Made by a program: the position numbers and the translations under genes
Part shown: piece after piece, positions 1 through 6,443 of the stretch
Layout: the number at the start of each line of letters is the position of its first letter
Numbering within the stretch: the stretch's first letter is position 1
From: CBFGTJ01 sp965651815
GTDB taxonomy: Bacteria > Actinomycetota > Acidimicrobiia > Acidimicrobiales > Microtrichaceae
NCBI GenBank assembly: GCA_965651815.1
Contig: CBFGTJ010000171.1
Span: 1 to 6,803 of the forward strand
DNA: 6,803 bases
Reading direction: 5' to 3'
The notes under the pieces: generated by a model
Told to the model about the DNA's origin: nothing
Seen by the model: the letters and a program-made list of their open reading frames with translations, nothing else
The model's database searches: none

Positions 1-29
1 TGGTCGCCAACTACAAGGGAGTGACATGA
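1..29 (+). CDS. fliP: C-terminal end of FliP, flagellar export pore subunit (partial)
   Basis: Only the last eight complete codons lie in the window. They are read from base 3 and end in VANYKGVT before a TGA at 27-29. The reading frame is inferred: of the three frames, this one gives an amphipathic C-terminus typical of FliP and ends in an ATGA overlap with the next start codon. Frame 1 would also stop, at 22-24. FliP is known to form the pentameric core of the flagellar type III export pore with FliQ and FliR, and fliP directly precedes fliQ in most flagellar clusters. The assignment therefore rests on gene order and the overlap rather than on recognisable domains. Confidence 0.6.
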
Positions 30-295
30 CCGACACGTCCGTCATCCAGATCGGTCTGGAGGCGATGACGCTGGCGTTCAAGCTGGGCGGGCCGCTCCTG
101 CTGGTCACGCTCGGCATCGGCCTGGGCGTCGGCCTCGTGCAGTCGGTGACCCAGCTGCAGGAGCAGACGCTGACCTTCGTGCCCAAGTGCGTCGGCGTGT
201 GCGTCGTGCTGCTGCTGGGCGGCGCGTGGATGCTGCACTCGGCGGTGTCGTTCACCGACGGCCTGTTCGACCGCATCCCCGAGCTGCTGGGCTAG
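26..295 (+). CDS. fliQ: FliQ, flagellar type III export pore subunit
   Basis: This 89-residue protein is the normal size for FliQ. It has two hydrophobic segments, about residues 20-38 and 52-70. Between them lies the conserved polar stretch QSVTQLQEQTLTFVPK (39-54), the family hallmark. FliQ is known to pack around FliP and FliR in the inner-membrane export gate through which rod, hook and filament proteins pass. The ATG at 26 is preceded by a good Shine-Dalgarno match (AAGGGAG, 15-21). It overlaps the putative fliP stop as ATGA, which suggests translational coupling. fliR follows after 15 bases in the same frame. Secretion-system SctS proteins are similar, but the flhA, fliW and csrA neighbours make this the flagellar version. 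Confidence 0.96.
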   Translation: MTDTSVIQIGLEAMTLAFKLGGPLLLVTLGIGLGVGLVQSVTQLQEQTLTFVPKCVGVCVVLLLGGAWMLHSAVSFTDGLFDRIPELLG

Positions 296-310
296 CGACC
301 CCGGCACGCC

Positions 311-1069
311 GTGCAGCTCGCGATCGACCCCGCACAGGCGACCACGTTCGTGCTCGCCTCGGTCCGCCTGCTGGCGTTCCTGATCGTCGCGCCCCCGTTC
401 TCGAACGCATCGGTGCCGATCCGGGTGAAGATCGGGCTGTCCACGGCGCTCGCCCTCGTCGTGACCCCACGGCTCACCGTGCCCGACGAGATGGTCGACA
501 CCGCCGCCCTGCTCGCCGGGGTGGTGTTCCAGGTCGCGATCGGCCTCGCGATGGGCTTCATGGTGATGCTGCTGTTCTCCGCGGTGCAGGCCGCGGGCGC
601 GCTCATCGACCAGAGCGCCGCGCTGTCGAGCGCCACGATCTTCGACCCCTTCTCCTCGAGCGGGCAGTCGCCGATGGGCCGCCTGTACCAGCTGCTCGCG
701 ACGATGCTGCTGTTCGCGAGCGGCGGCTACCTGCTGTTCATCGCGGGGGTGGTGCGCAGCTTCGACGCGGCGCCGCTCGACGGGTTCGACCTCGGGCGCG
801 TCGGCCACACCCTCACCCGGGGACTGACCGACTTCTTCGTCGCCGCCCTGCAGATCGGGCTGCCGGTCCTCGCGGCGCTGTTCATGGCGGAGCTGCTGCT
901 CGGGCTGCTCGCCAAGGCGGCACCCCAGCTGAACCTGCTCATCATCGGCTTCGGCACGAAGTCGCTGGTGCTGCTCGCCGTGGGCGGCGCCGCGCTGGCG
1001 CTGCTCCCCCGTGCCGTCGAGCTGATCGTCGACATGTCGCTGACCGGCATGGGCCGGATCGCGGGGTAG
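311..1069 (+). CDS. fliR: FliR, flagellar type III export pore subunit
   Basis: This 252-residue, very hydrophobic protein has the usual FliR length and several membrane segments. The N-terminus (ATTFVLASVRLLAFLIVAPPF, about residues 10-30) has the typical first helix ending in a PPF turn. The stretch GALIDQSAALSSATIFDP (96-113) matches the conserved FliR loop ending in FDP. A later NLLIIGFGTK segment matches the conserved plug/hinge region. FliR completes the FliP5-Q4-R1 export pore. The GTG at 311 is the first in-frame start after the fliQ stop and gives the expected N-terminus, but no clear Shine-Dalgarno sequence precedes it, so coupling to fliQ translation is likely. The stop lies 3 bases before flhB. 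Confidence 0.96.
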   Translation: MQLAIDPAQATTFVLASVRLLAFLIVAPPFSNASVPIRVKIGLSTALALVVTPRLTVPDEMVDTAALLAGVVFQVAIGLAMGFMVMLLFSAVQAAGALIDQSAALSSATIFDPFSSSGQSPMGRLYQLLATMLLFASGGYLLFIAGVVRSFDAAPLDGFDLGRVGHTLTRGLTDFFVAALQIGLPVLAALFMAELLLGLLAKAAPQLNLLIIGFGTKSLVLLAVGGAALALLPRAVELIVDMSLTGMGRIAG

Positions 1070-1072
1070 TCG

Positions 1073-2314
1073 ATGGCCAAGGACCGCGACCAGAGAACAG
1101 AGCAGCAGACCGCGAAGCGGAAGCGGGAGAACCGCAAGAAGGGCCAGGTCGCGAAGAGCCCGACGCTCGTCGGGTGGGTCGCGCTGCTGGTCGCGACCCT
1201 CGTGCTGCCGGGCGCGATCGCCCGGATCGGCGACCGCCTCGCACAGGGGCTCCGCCGCATCGACGACGTCGCCGCGCAACCGGAGCCCGGCGTGCTCGTC
1301 GGGGTGCTGCGAGACCTGTGCACCTCCGCGCTGACCGCCCTCGCGCCGGTGCTGCTCACCGCGGCGGCCGTCGCCCTGCTCGGCAACCTCGCGCAGGTGG
1401 GCCTCGTGTTCACCGCCACACCGCTCAAGCCCAAGGCGGAGCGCATCAACCCGATCGCCGGGTTCAAGCGGATGTTCTCGGCCAAGTCGCTGTGGGAGAC
1501 CGGCAAGCAGGTCCTGACGATGGGCGTGGTGCTCGCGGTCGCCGTCCCGTCGGTCCTCGGGATCGCCGACTCGCTGCTCGGGTCGACCTGGGAGCTGGGC
1601 GCCGCGCTGTCGAACCTCGGCGGCTCGCTCGTGTCGCTGGTGCGGCTCGTCGCCGCGGTCGGCGTGGTCATCGGCGTCGCCGACTACGCCTGGGCCCGCT
1701 TCAACCTGACCCGCGACCAGCGGATGACCAAGGAGGAGGTCAAGCGGGAGCACCGCGAGTCCGAGGGCGACCCGCACCTCAAGGCGAAGCTGCGCTCCAC
1801 CCGGCTCGCGATGAGCCAGAACCGCATGCTCGCCGCGGTGGCGGACGCGTCGGTGGTGATCACCAACCCCACGCACTACGCGGTCGCGCTCGCCTACGAG
1901 CCGACCCAGGGCGCGCCGAAGGTGGTGGCACTCGGCAAGGACAACATGGCGCTCCGCATCCGCGCGAGGGCGCTCGATGCCGGCGTGCCGACGGTCGAGT
2001 CGCCGCCCCTCGCGCGGGCGCTGCACCGTGCGTGCCGCGTCGACGACGAGATCCCCCCGGAGCTGTTCCAGGCGGTGGCCACGGTGCTGGCGTTCGTGCA
2101 CCGCCTCGGCCAGCGCGCGCTCGCCGGCACGCCGATGCCGCTCACGGTGCCGGACACCTGGACGCGCCCGGGCGAGGACCCCGAGGCGCTCAGCTGGCGG
2201 CATCGCCGCCGGCGTCGGCGCCGGCAGGTGTCGTCCCCGACGACGAAGATGAGCCCGCTGGGCCGCGAGATGGCCCGGAGCGCCGCGACCCGGATGGCCG
2301 GCCGTGCGCGCTGA
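1073..2314 (+). CDS. flhB: FlhB, self-cleaving substrate-specificity switch of the export apparatus
   Basis: This 413-residue protein has a basic N-terminus ending in KKGQVAKSP (22-30), then four membrane segments (about 31-47, 86-112, 146-167 and 180-208). INPIAGFKRMFS (125-136) is a conserved inter-helix motif. The cytoplasmic domain carries NPTH at residues 265-268, the known autocleavage site (between N and P) that switches export from rod/hook to filament substrates. The family is usually about 350-400 residues. The extra length is a C-terminal tail from about residue 363, with seven consecutive arginines at 378-384. Third-position G/C stays near complete to the TGA, which favours this frame as real. 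The basic N-terminus departs slightly from the common TPKR pattern (here TAKRKR). The start is 3 bases after fliR, so coupled translation is likely. Confidence 0.96.
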   Translation: MAKDRDQRTEQQTAKRKRENRKKGQVAKSPTLVGWVALLVATLVLPGAIARIGDRLAQGLRRIDDVAAQPEPGVLVGVLRDLCTSALTALAPVLLTAAAVALLGNLAQVGLVFTATPLKPKAERINPIAGFKRMFSAKSLWETGKQVLTMGVVLAVAVPSVLGIADSLLGSTWELGAALSNLGGSLVSLVRLVAAVGVVIGVADYAWARFNLTRDQRMTKEEVKREHRESEGDPHLKAKLRSTRLAMSQNRMLAAVADASVVITNPTHYAVALAYEPTQGAPKVVALGKDNMALRIRARALDAGVPTVESPPLARALHRACRVDDEIPPELFQAVATVLAFVHRLGQRALAGTPMPLTVPDTWTRPGEDPEALSWRHRRRRRRRQVSSPTTKMSPLGREMARSAATRMAGRAR

Positions 2315-2326
2315 GGTCGCGGCCCG

Positions 2327-2345
2327 GCCCGGGCACGTTCCGGGC
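2327..2345 (+). other. GC-rich stem-loop after flhB
   Basis: GCCCGG (2327-2332) and CCGGGC (2340-2345) form a perfect 6-bp stem around a 7-base loop, 12 bases after the flhB stop. There is no run of T after it, so it is not a classical intrinsic terminator. It could slow or attenuate transcription into flhA or protect an mRNA end. Short GC palindromes are common by chance at this base composition. Confidence 0.3.
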
Positions 2346-2351
2346 GAAGCC

Positions 2352-2378
2352 TCATCACGGCGGGTCCGGTGCCGATGG
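2352..2378 (+). promoter_or_regulatory. Weak sigma-28/WhiG-like promoter candidate upstream of flhA
   Basis: TCAT (2352-2355), 15 bases, then GCCGATGG (2371-2378) resembles the flagellar sigma-28 / WhiG consensus TAAA-N15-GCCGATAA. The -10 part matches 6 of 8 bases and the -35 part only 2 of 4. It lies in the one real gap of the gene run, about 100 bases before the flhA ATG, where a promoter would make sense. GCCGAT occurs several other times inside genes of this window, so the motif alone has little weight. Confidence 0.25.
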
Positions 2379-2451
2379 ACGGGGGAAGACAGCCGCGCGC
2401 ACGGATCGCCGCGGGACGACGACGGCAGGGACGCCGGGTCAAGGACCGGGA
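2377..2451 (+). promoter_or_regulatory. GGA-rich flhA leader, possible CsrA-binding region
   Basis: Seven GGA triplets lie between 2377 and 2451 (starting at 2377, 2384, 2403, 2414, 2429, 2443 and 2449). GGA is the core of CsrA binding sites. Two lie in the preferred CARGGA context: CAGGGA at 2426-2431 and CAAGGA at 2440-2445, with their GGA cores 14 bases apart and about 30-50 bases before the flhA ATG. CsrA is encoded in the same cluster. Binding is inferred, not shown; purine-rich intergenic DNA could give the same picture by chance. Confidence 0.3.
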
Positions 2452-2463
2452 CCGGTGACGGTC
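2450..2463 (+). other. Small stem-loop with GTGA tetraloop just before flhA
   Basis: GACCG (2450-2454) and CGGTC (2459-2463) form a 5-bp stem closed by GTGA, a GNRA-class tetraloop, ending 13 bases before the flhA ATG. In mRNA it could limit ribosome access, since flhA has no strong Shine-Dalgarno sequence. The stem is short and could be fortuitous. Confidence 0.25.
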
Positions 2464-2476
2464 GCCGGCGGGCGCG

Positions 2477-4525
2477 ATGACGTCACGACGATTCGGCACG
2501 ACGATCTTCCCCTTCGCGGTGGTGTTCGTCGTCGCGCTCATGGTCATCCCGATGCCCGCCGGGATGCTCGACCTGATGCTCACCGCGAACATCGCGTTCT
2601 CGGTGCTGCTGCTCCTCGCGGCGATCGGCGTCAACAAGGCGCTGGACCTCTCGGCCTTCCCGAGCCTGCTGCTCATCGCGACGCTCTTCCGTCTGGGCCT
2701 GAACGTGGCCTCCACCCGCCTGATCCTCGGCAAGGGCGACGCCGGCTCGGTGATCGAGTCCTTCGGCGGCTTCGTGATCCAGGGCTCGCTCGTGGTCGGG
2801 CTCGTCGTGTTCTTCATCCTCGTGGTGATCCAGTTCGTGGTGATCACCAACGGTGCGAACCGCGTGTCGGAGGTCGCCGCCCGGTTCACCCTCGACGCGC
2901 TCCCCGGCAAGCAGATGGCGATCGACGCCGACCTCAACGCCGGGGTCATCGACGACGAGGAAGCCCGCCGCCGCCGCAAGGAGACCGGCGCCGAGGCGGA
3001 CTTCTACGGCGCGATGGACGGTGCCGGGAAGTTCGTGAAGGGCGACGCGATCGCCGGCGTCATCATCACGCTCATCAACCTCATCGGCGGGTTCGTCATC
3101 GGGGTCGTGCAGCTGAAGCTGTCGCCCGGCGAGGCGGCGAACACCTACTCGCTGCTCACCATCGGCGACGGCCTGGTCACCCAGATCCCCGCGCTGCTGG
3201 TGTCGATCAGCTCGGGTCTGATCGTGACCCGCGCGGCGGGCGACGACGACCTCGGCTCCTCGGTCATCGACCAGTTCCGCCGCCAGCACCGCTCGATGCA
3301 GACCGCGGGCATCTCGCTGCTCGGGCTGGCGCTCGTGCCGGGCCTGCCGAGGCTGCCGTTCCTGCTGGTCGGCCTCGTCCTGCTCGTCGGCTCGCGGCGC
3401 ATCGCGGCGACGATGCAGGCGGAGGCGGCGGCCGCCGCCGTCGCGGAAGCCCCGGCCGAGGCGCCCGTGTCGCCGGACGACCCCGAGGAGCTCGCACGGT
3501 CGATGCGGGTGGAGCCGATCAGCCTCGAACTGGCCATCGACCTGGTCGACCTCGTCGACACCGGGTCGGGTGGCGACCTGCTCGACCGCGTGCGGGCGCT
3601 GCGCCGCAAGCTCGCCCTCGAGCTCGGGTTCGTGCTGCCGCCGGTGCGCACCCGCGACAACCTCGACCTGGACCCGGGCACCTACCTCATCCGCCTCCAC
3701 GGCGTGGAGGTGGGCCGCGGCCACGCGCCGCCCGGGCACTTCCTGCTCATCGCGGACGACCTCGACCGCTACCCCGGCGAGGAGATCCGCGAGGCGGTCT
3801 TCGGCCTGCCGGCGAAGTGGCTGCCCGCCGAGCTCCGCCACCGCGCGGAGGCGGAGGGCGGCACCGTGGTGGACCGCTCCTCCGTGATCAGCGTGCACCT
3901 GTCGGAGGTCTGCCGCACCCACGCCGGCGAGCTCCTCTCCCGCCAGGACGTCAAGCACCTCGTCGACCTGGTCCGCGAGAGCGACCCGGCGGTGGTCGAG
4001 GACCTCACGACGAACCAGGTGGGCATCGCCGAGGTGCACGCCGTGCTGCAGGAGCTGCTCGCCGACCAGGTGCCGATCCGCGACCTCGTGCGCATCCTCG
4101 AGACGATCTCCGCGCAGGCCCGGATCACCCGCGACACCGAGACCCTCGCCGAGGCGTGCCGCGTCGCCCTCGCACCCGCGATCTGCGCCGAGCGCGCCAC
4201 GGGTGGGCAGCTGCCCGTCCTCAGCCTCGACCCCATGCTCGAGCAGCACCTGCTGCAGTCCCTCACCCGCGGCGAGCGTGGCAGCTCGGTCGTGCTCGAC
4301 CCGGAGCTCGCGCAGGCGCTGTCGGACGGCATCGCGGAGACGGTCCGCTCCGCCGAGCAGCTCGACCAGCACCCGGTCCTCGTGTGCTCGCCGCCGCTGC
4401 GACCGGCGCTGCGCAAGTTCAGCCGGCGTGTCGTGCCGCACCTGCCCGTCCTGAGCTTCGACGAGCTCGCCCCGCAGTTCACCATCAACGACCTTGGAGC
4501 GATCCGTGTTGCGCAAGAGAACTGA
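2477..4525 (+). CDS. flhA: FlhA, flagellar export gate and substrate-docking subunit
   Basis: At 682 residues this is a full-length FHIPEP-family protein. Residues 1 to about 310 hold the multi-helix membrane domain. The family signature starts at R129 (RVSEVAARFTLDALPGKQMA). GDAIAG follows at 189-194; by offset from the signature, D190 should correspond to the critical Asp208 of Salmonella FlhA. An Ala/Glu/Pro linker (about 314-340) leads to the cytoplasmic domain (about 345-682), which forms the nonameric ring that docks chaperone-substrate complexes. The ATG at 2477 gives the expected N-terminus, and an in-frame TGA near 2456 rules out much extension. The preceding sequence (GGCGGG) is a poor Shine-Dalgarno match. 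The end overlaps the next gene by 20 bases. Confidence 0.97.
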   Translation: MTSRRFGTTIFPFAVVFVVALMVIPMPAGMLDLMLTANIAFSVLLLLAAIGVNKALDLSAFPSLLLIATLFRLGLNVASTRLILGKGDAGSVIESFGGFVIQGSLVVGLVVFFILVVIQFVVITNGANRVSEVAARFTLDALPGKQMAIDADLNAGVIDDEEARRRRKETGAEADFYGAMDGAGKFVKGDAIAGVIITLINLIGGFVIGVVQLKLSPGEAANTYSLLTIGDGLVTQIPALLVSISSGLIVTRAAGDDDLGSSVIDQFRRQHRSMQTAGISLLGLALVPGLPRLPFLLVGLVLLVGSRRIAATMQAEAAAAAVAEAPAEAPVSPDDPEELARSMRVEPISLELAIDLVDLVDTGSGGDLLDRVRALRRKLALELGFVLPPVRTRDNLDLDPGTYLIRLHGVEVGRGHAPPGHFLLIADDLDRYPGEEIREAVFGLPAKWLPAELRHRAEAEGGTVVDRSSVISVHLSEVCRTHAGELLSRQDVKHLVDLVRESDPAVVEDLTTNQVGIAEVHAVLQELLADQVPIRDLVRILETISAQARITRDTETLAEACRVALAPAICAERATGGQLPVLSLDPMLEQHLLQSLTRGERGSSVVLDPELAQALSDGIAETVRSAEQLDQHPVLVCSPPLRPALRKFSRRVVPHLPVLSFDELAPQFTINDLGAIRVAQEN

Positions 4526-5606
4526 GCCGCACCCCTCCGCCCTCCACGCCACGACCGTCGACGACCTGCTCGTCGTGAGCGGTCCCCGCCTCGACGAGGT
4601 GCTGGAGGAGGTCGGCGCGCGCCTCGGGCCCGACGCCGAGATCCTCGACGTGCGGCGGGAGATCGTCGGCGGGGTCGCCGGGTTCTTCGGGCGTGAGCGG
4701 TTCACCGTCGACGCCCGGGCACACGGCACTGCGACTCCGGCGCCCGTGCCCGCCGAGGGCGAGGAGGAGGCAGCGGACGAGGCTGCCGCCGCGGCGCCGG
4801 ATGGCCCGCTCGACGGCGCGACCTTCGCGGCCGAGCTGGCGCGGGCCCTGCGCGAGGTCGACGTGGCGGCGGAGGAGCCAGCCGCCCAACTGGCCGTCGA
4901 ACCGGCTCTCGAACCGGCCCTCGAACCGGCTGTCGAGCCTGCGGTGCCCGAGGCGGCCCCGATCGCCCCGTGGGACGGGGCGCGTGGTGCGATGCTCGCG
5001 CTCGCCGCACGCGACCTCTCCCCCGAGCAGGTCCGTGACCACCTCGAGGACCTGGTCGACGAGCTGCCCGCCCTGCCCACCCGCGGGGTGGTCGCGGTGG
5101 TCGGCGAGGGCTCCGACGCGCTCGCCGTCGCCGAGGGCCTCGCCGCGGACGCCGGGATCGACCCAGGCGACGTGCTGCTCGCCAGTCCCGACGCCGGCGG
5201 CCCGCGCCCGGCGTGGCTCACGATCACCGACCCGGTCGACGCGGCGGCACGCGCCGCCCGTTGGCACGCCGCCGACCGGCTCACCATCCTCGCGGTCACG
5301 ATGCGGCCCGGCCTGGACGGGCTCGAGTGGACCCGGGCGCTGCTGGACGCCGTCGGCGCGCACCAGGTGCGGCTGGCCGTCCCGGGCTGGCGACACGCGG
5401 ACGAGGTGGCACCGCGGCTGCAGGGCCTCGCCCGGGTCGACGCGATCGACGTGTGCGACCCGGTCGAGTGGCCGGCCGCAGCCGGGTTCCTCGGGCTGCC
5501 CATCCCCGTCGCGACGATCGCCGGACGCCCGGCGACGCTGGAGGTGTGGTCCGAGTGCCTCGCCGATGCCGGCGTGGACGCCCGGCCCGCCGAGGTGGCC
5601 TCGTGA
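4506..5606 (+). CDS. FlhF-like protein lacking GTPase motifs (function unproven)
   Basis: 366 residues from the GTG at 4506, chosen because GGAG (4496-4499) sits 6 bases ahead; TTG 4494 or 4509 are alternatives. It overlaps flhA by 20 bases. Residues 28-70 resemble the FlhF N-terminal domain: LDEVLEEV, then RLGPDAEIL (39-47), then GGVAGFFGRE (55-64). Residues about 75-160 are an Ala/Glu/Pro linker with EPAL/EPAV repeats. Residues about 161-366 look like an SRP-type NG domain in layout. However, the P-loop position reads VVAVVGEGSDALA (G200 onward), lacking the G-K-T/S needed for nucleotide binding, and the TKLD-like position reads IDVCDP (314-319). FlhF is known to set flagellar number and placement. 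I infer a degenerate paralogue or a structural pseudo-GTPase. No membrane segment or signal peptide is visible. The FlhF link is motif-based and moderate; the gene itself is secure. Confidence 0.85.
   Translation: MLRKRTEPHPSALHATTVDDLLVVSGPRLDEVLEEVGARLGPDAEILDVRREIVGGVAGFFGRERFTVDARAHGTATPAPVPAEGEEEAADEAAAAAPDGPLDGATFAAELARALREVDVAAEEPAAQLAVEPALEPALEPAVEPAVPEAAPIAPWDGARGAMLALAARDLSPEQVRDHLEDLVDELPALPTRGVVAVVGEGSDALAVAEGLAADAGIDPGDVLLASPDAGGPRPAWLTITDPVDAAARAARWHAADRLTILAVTMRPGLDGLEWTRALLDAVGAHQVRLAVPGWRHADEVAPRLQGLARVDAIDVCDPVEWPAAAGFLGLPIPVATIAGRPATLEVWSECLADAGVDARPAEVAS
4899..4946 (+). repeat. Four tandem 12-bp repeats encoding EPAL/EPAV
   Basis: Four in-frame 12-bp units encode EPAL, EPAL, EPAV, EPAV inside the linker of the FlhF-like protein. 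The first three share GAACCGGC and the fourth uses synonymous codons. The repeat probably forms an extended, flexible spacer between the N-terminal and NG-like domains. Copy number may vary between strains. Confidence 0.85.
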
Positions 5607-5989
5607 GCGGGGTCGGCGGAAGGATCGGCCGGCGCACCGACCGGGGCGCCCTCCACGTCATCGCCCCACCGCTGCTCGCGCTCGTCGTCTCGAGCCCGGC
5701 CATCGTGTCGGGCCTGACCGGCACCGCGGACCCGCTGCAGGTCGTCACGGTCGTGGCCGTGTCGCTGGCGGCGATGTGGCTGCTGCTCGCGGCGCTCGCC
5801 CACCTCGGCCGCCGGGCTCCCCAGCGCGCCGTGGTCCCGGTGCGGAGCAGGAACGCGGACCACGCTGCCGGCGCTGCCCGCAGCGGTCCGGTCCCGCTCG
5901 CCCGGATCGAACCCGTTCGGGTCCCCGCCTCGGAAGCGATCCCGGGTGACCCACCCCCCGACCCAACGACGGAAGGACCGTTAGCATGA
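5603..5989 (+). CDS. Small two-helix membrane protein of unknown function
   Basis: 128 residues from the GTG at 5603. I do not recognise the family. Residues 1-17 are basic (R7, R10, R11, R14). Two hydrophobic segments follow, about 18-38 and 45-68 (ending AMWLLLAALAHL), with a short turn TGTADP between them. Then comes RR (70-71) and a Pro/Ala/Arg-rich tail to residue 128. By the positive-inside rule both ends should be cytoplasmic. Start and stop overlap both neighbours (GTGA at 5603-5606, ATGA at 5986-5989). A GAGG at 5592-5595 supports the start. G/C third positions continue throughout, so it is a real gene. The FliO-like idea (small flagellar membrane protein with a charged tail) fits size loosely, but FliO normally has one helix and lies before fliP. 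A partner or membrane anchor for the upstream FlhF-like protein is possible but unsupported. Confidence 0.8.
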   Translation: MSGVGGRIGRRTDRGALHVIAPPLLALVVSSPAIVSGLTGTADPLQVVTVVAVSLAAMWLLLAALAHLGRRAPQRAVVPVRSRNADHAAGAARSGPVPLARIEPVRVPASEAIPGDPPPDPTTEGPLA

Positions 5990-6414
5990 CCGCCGTGATG
6001 ATCGAGTCCGGGCACCTCGGCCCGGTGGAGATCGATGACGACTCCGTCATCGAGTTCCCCGCGGGGATCATCGGCTTCCCCGACCAGCGTCGCTACGCGA
6101 TCATCGCCGCCGAGGAGACCGGCGTGTACTCGTGGCTCCAGAGCCTCGACCAGCCCGACCTCGCGTTCCTGGCGCTGGTCCCCGCGCCGTTCTTCCCCGA
6201 CTACGCACCGGTCATCCCCGACGAGGACTGCCGCTCGATCGGGCTCACCGACCCCGCGGACGCCCAGGTGCTGTGCCTGGTGACCGTCGGCGACGACGTG
6301 ATCACCGCGAACCTGCTGGGGCCGATCGTGCTCAACGTGCGCAACCGGAAGGCGCGGCAGGTCGTGCTGACGGACTCGTCGTTGTCCACCAAGGCGCCGG
6401 TGCTCGAGCTCTAG
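5986..6414 (+). CDS. fliW: FliW, flagellar assembly factor and CsrA antagonist
   Basis: This 142-residue protein has the normal FliW length. It shows IEFPAGIIGFPDQRRY (22-37), the family's F-x-x-G-I-x-G-F pattern, and a later LLGPIVLNVRNRKARQVVL segment matching the conserved N-L-x-x-P-I-x-x-N...Q-V signature. FliW is known to bind both flagellin and CsrA. When flagellin leaves the cell, free FliW sequesters CsrA and releases flagellin mRNA for translation. The ATG at 5986 overlaps the upstream stop as ATGA and has a strong Shine-Dalgarno sequence (GGAAGGA, 5971-5977) 8 bases ahead. An in-frame ATG at 5998 is less well placed. csrA follows after 55 bases, the usual partner arrangement. Confidence 0.96.
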   Translation: MTAVMIESGHLGPVEIDDDSVIEFPAGIIGFPDQRRYAIIAAEETGVYSWLQSLDQPDLAFLALVPAPFFPDYAPVIPDEDCRSIGLTDPADAQVLCLVTVGDDVITANLLGPIVLNVRNRKARQVVLTDSSLSTKAPVLEL

Positions 6415-6430
6415 GGCGGGTTTGCTCGCC
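6415..6430 (+). other. Short stem-loop between fliW and csrA
   Basis: GGCGGG (6415-6420) can pair with GCTCGCC bases 6425-6430 as a 6-bp stem (one G-U) around TTTG, immediately after the fliW stop. There is no T-run, so termination before csrA is unlikely. It could set the structure of the csrA leader. A 10-bp palindrome, CACCCGGGTG, follows at 6435-6444. Confidence 0.3.
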
Positions 6431-6443
6431 GATGCACCCGGGT

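Noticed and set aside
11..2203. Minus-strand open frame (730 codons) opposite fliQ-fliR-flhB
   Set aside because: It has the same antisense shadow composition and lies opposite three secure genes.
187..4578. Very long plus-strand open frame (1463 codons) running through fliR, flhB and flhA
   Set aside because: It is frame 1 of GC-rich coding DNA, where stops are rare. Its product is Arg/Pro/Ala low complexity and the recognised flagellar proteins occupy another frame throughout.
1..5000. A virulence-type (injectisome) secretion system instead of a flagellum
   Set aside because: The FliP/Q/R, FlhB and FlhA homologues alone could fit, but fliW and csrA at the end, the FlhF-like protein and the flagellar gene order point to a flagellum.
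4506..5606. FlhG/FleN (MinD-like ATPase) identity for the gene after flhA
   Set aside because: It has no deviant Walker A (KGGxGKT) near the N-terminus, and the LGPDA and GGVAGFFG motifs fit the FlhF N-domain instead.
2483..5863. Long minus-strand open frame (1126 codons) antisense to flhA and the FlhF-like gene
   Set aside because: It is an antisense shadow with composition typical of reversed GC-rich codons (Arg, His, Asp, Glu, Gln) and no recognisable motif.
6409..6435. Second sigma-28-like site (GCCGAT at 6428) before csrA
   Set aside because: No -35 resemblance at the right spacing (CTCT), and GCCGAT recurs inside genes here (for example near 415, 670, 2134, 4071 and 5559).
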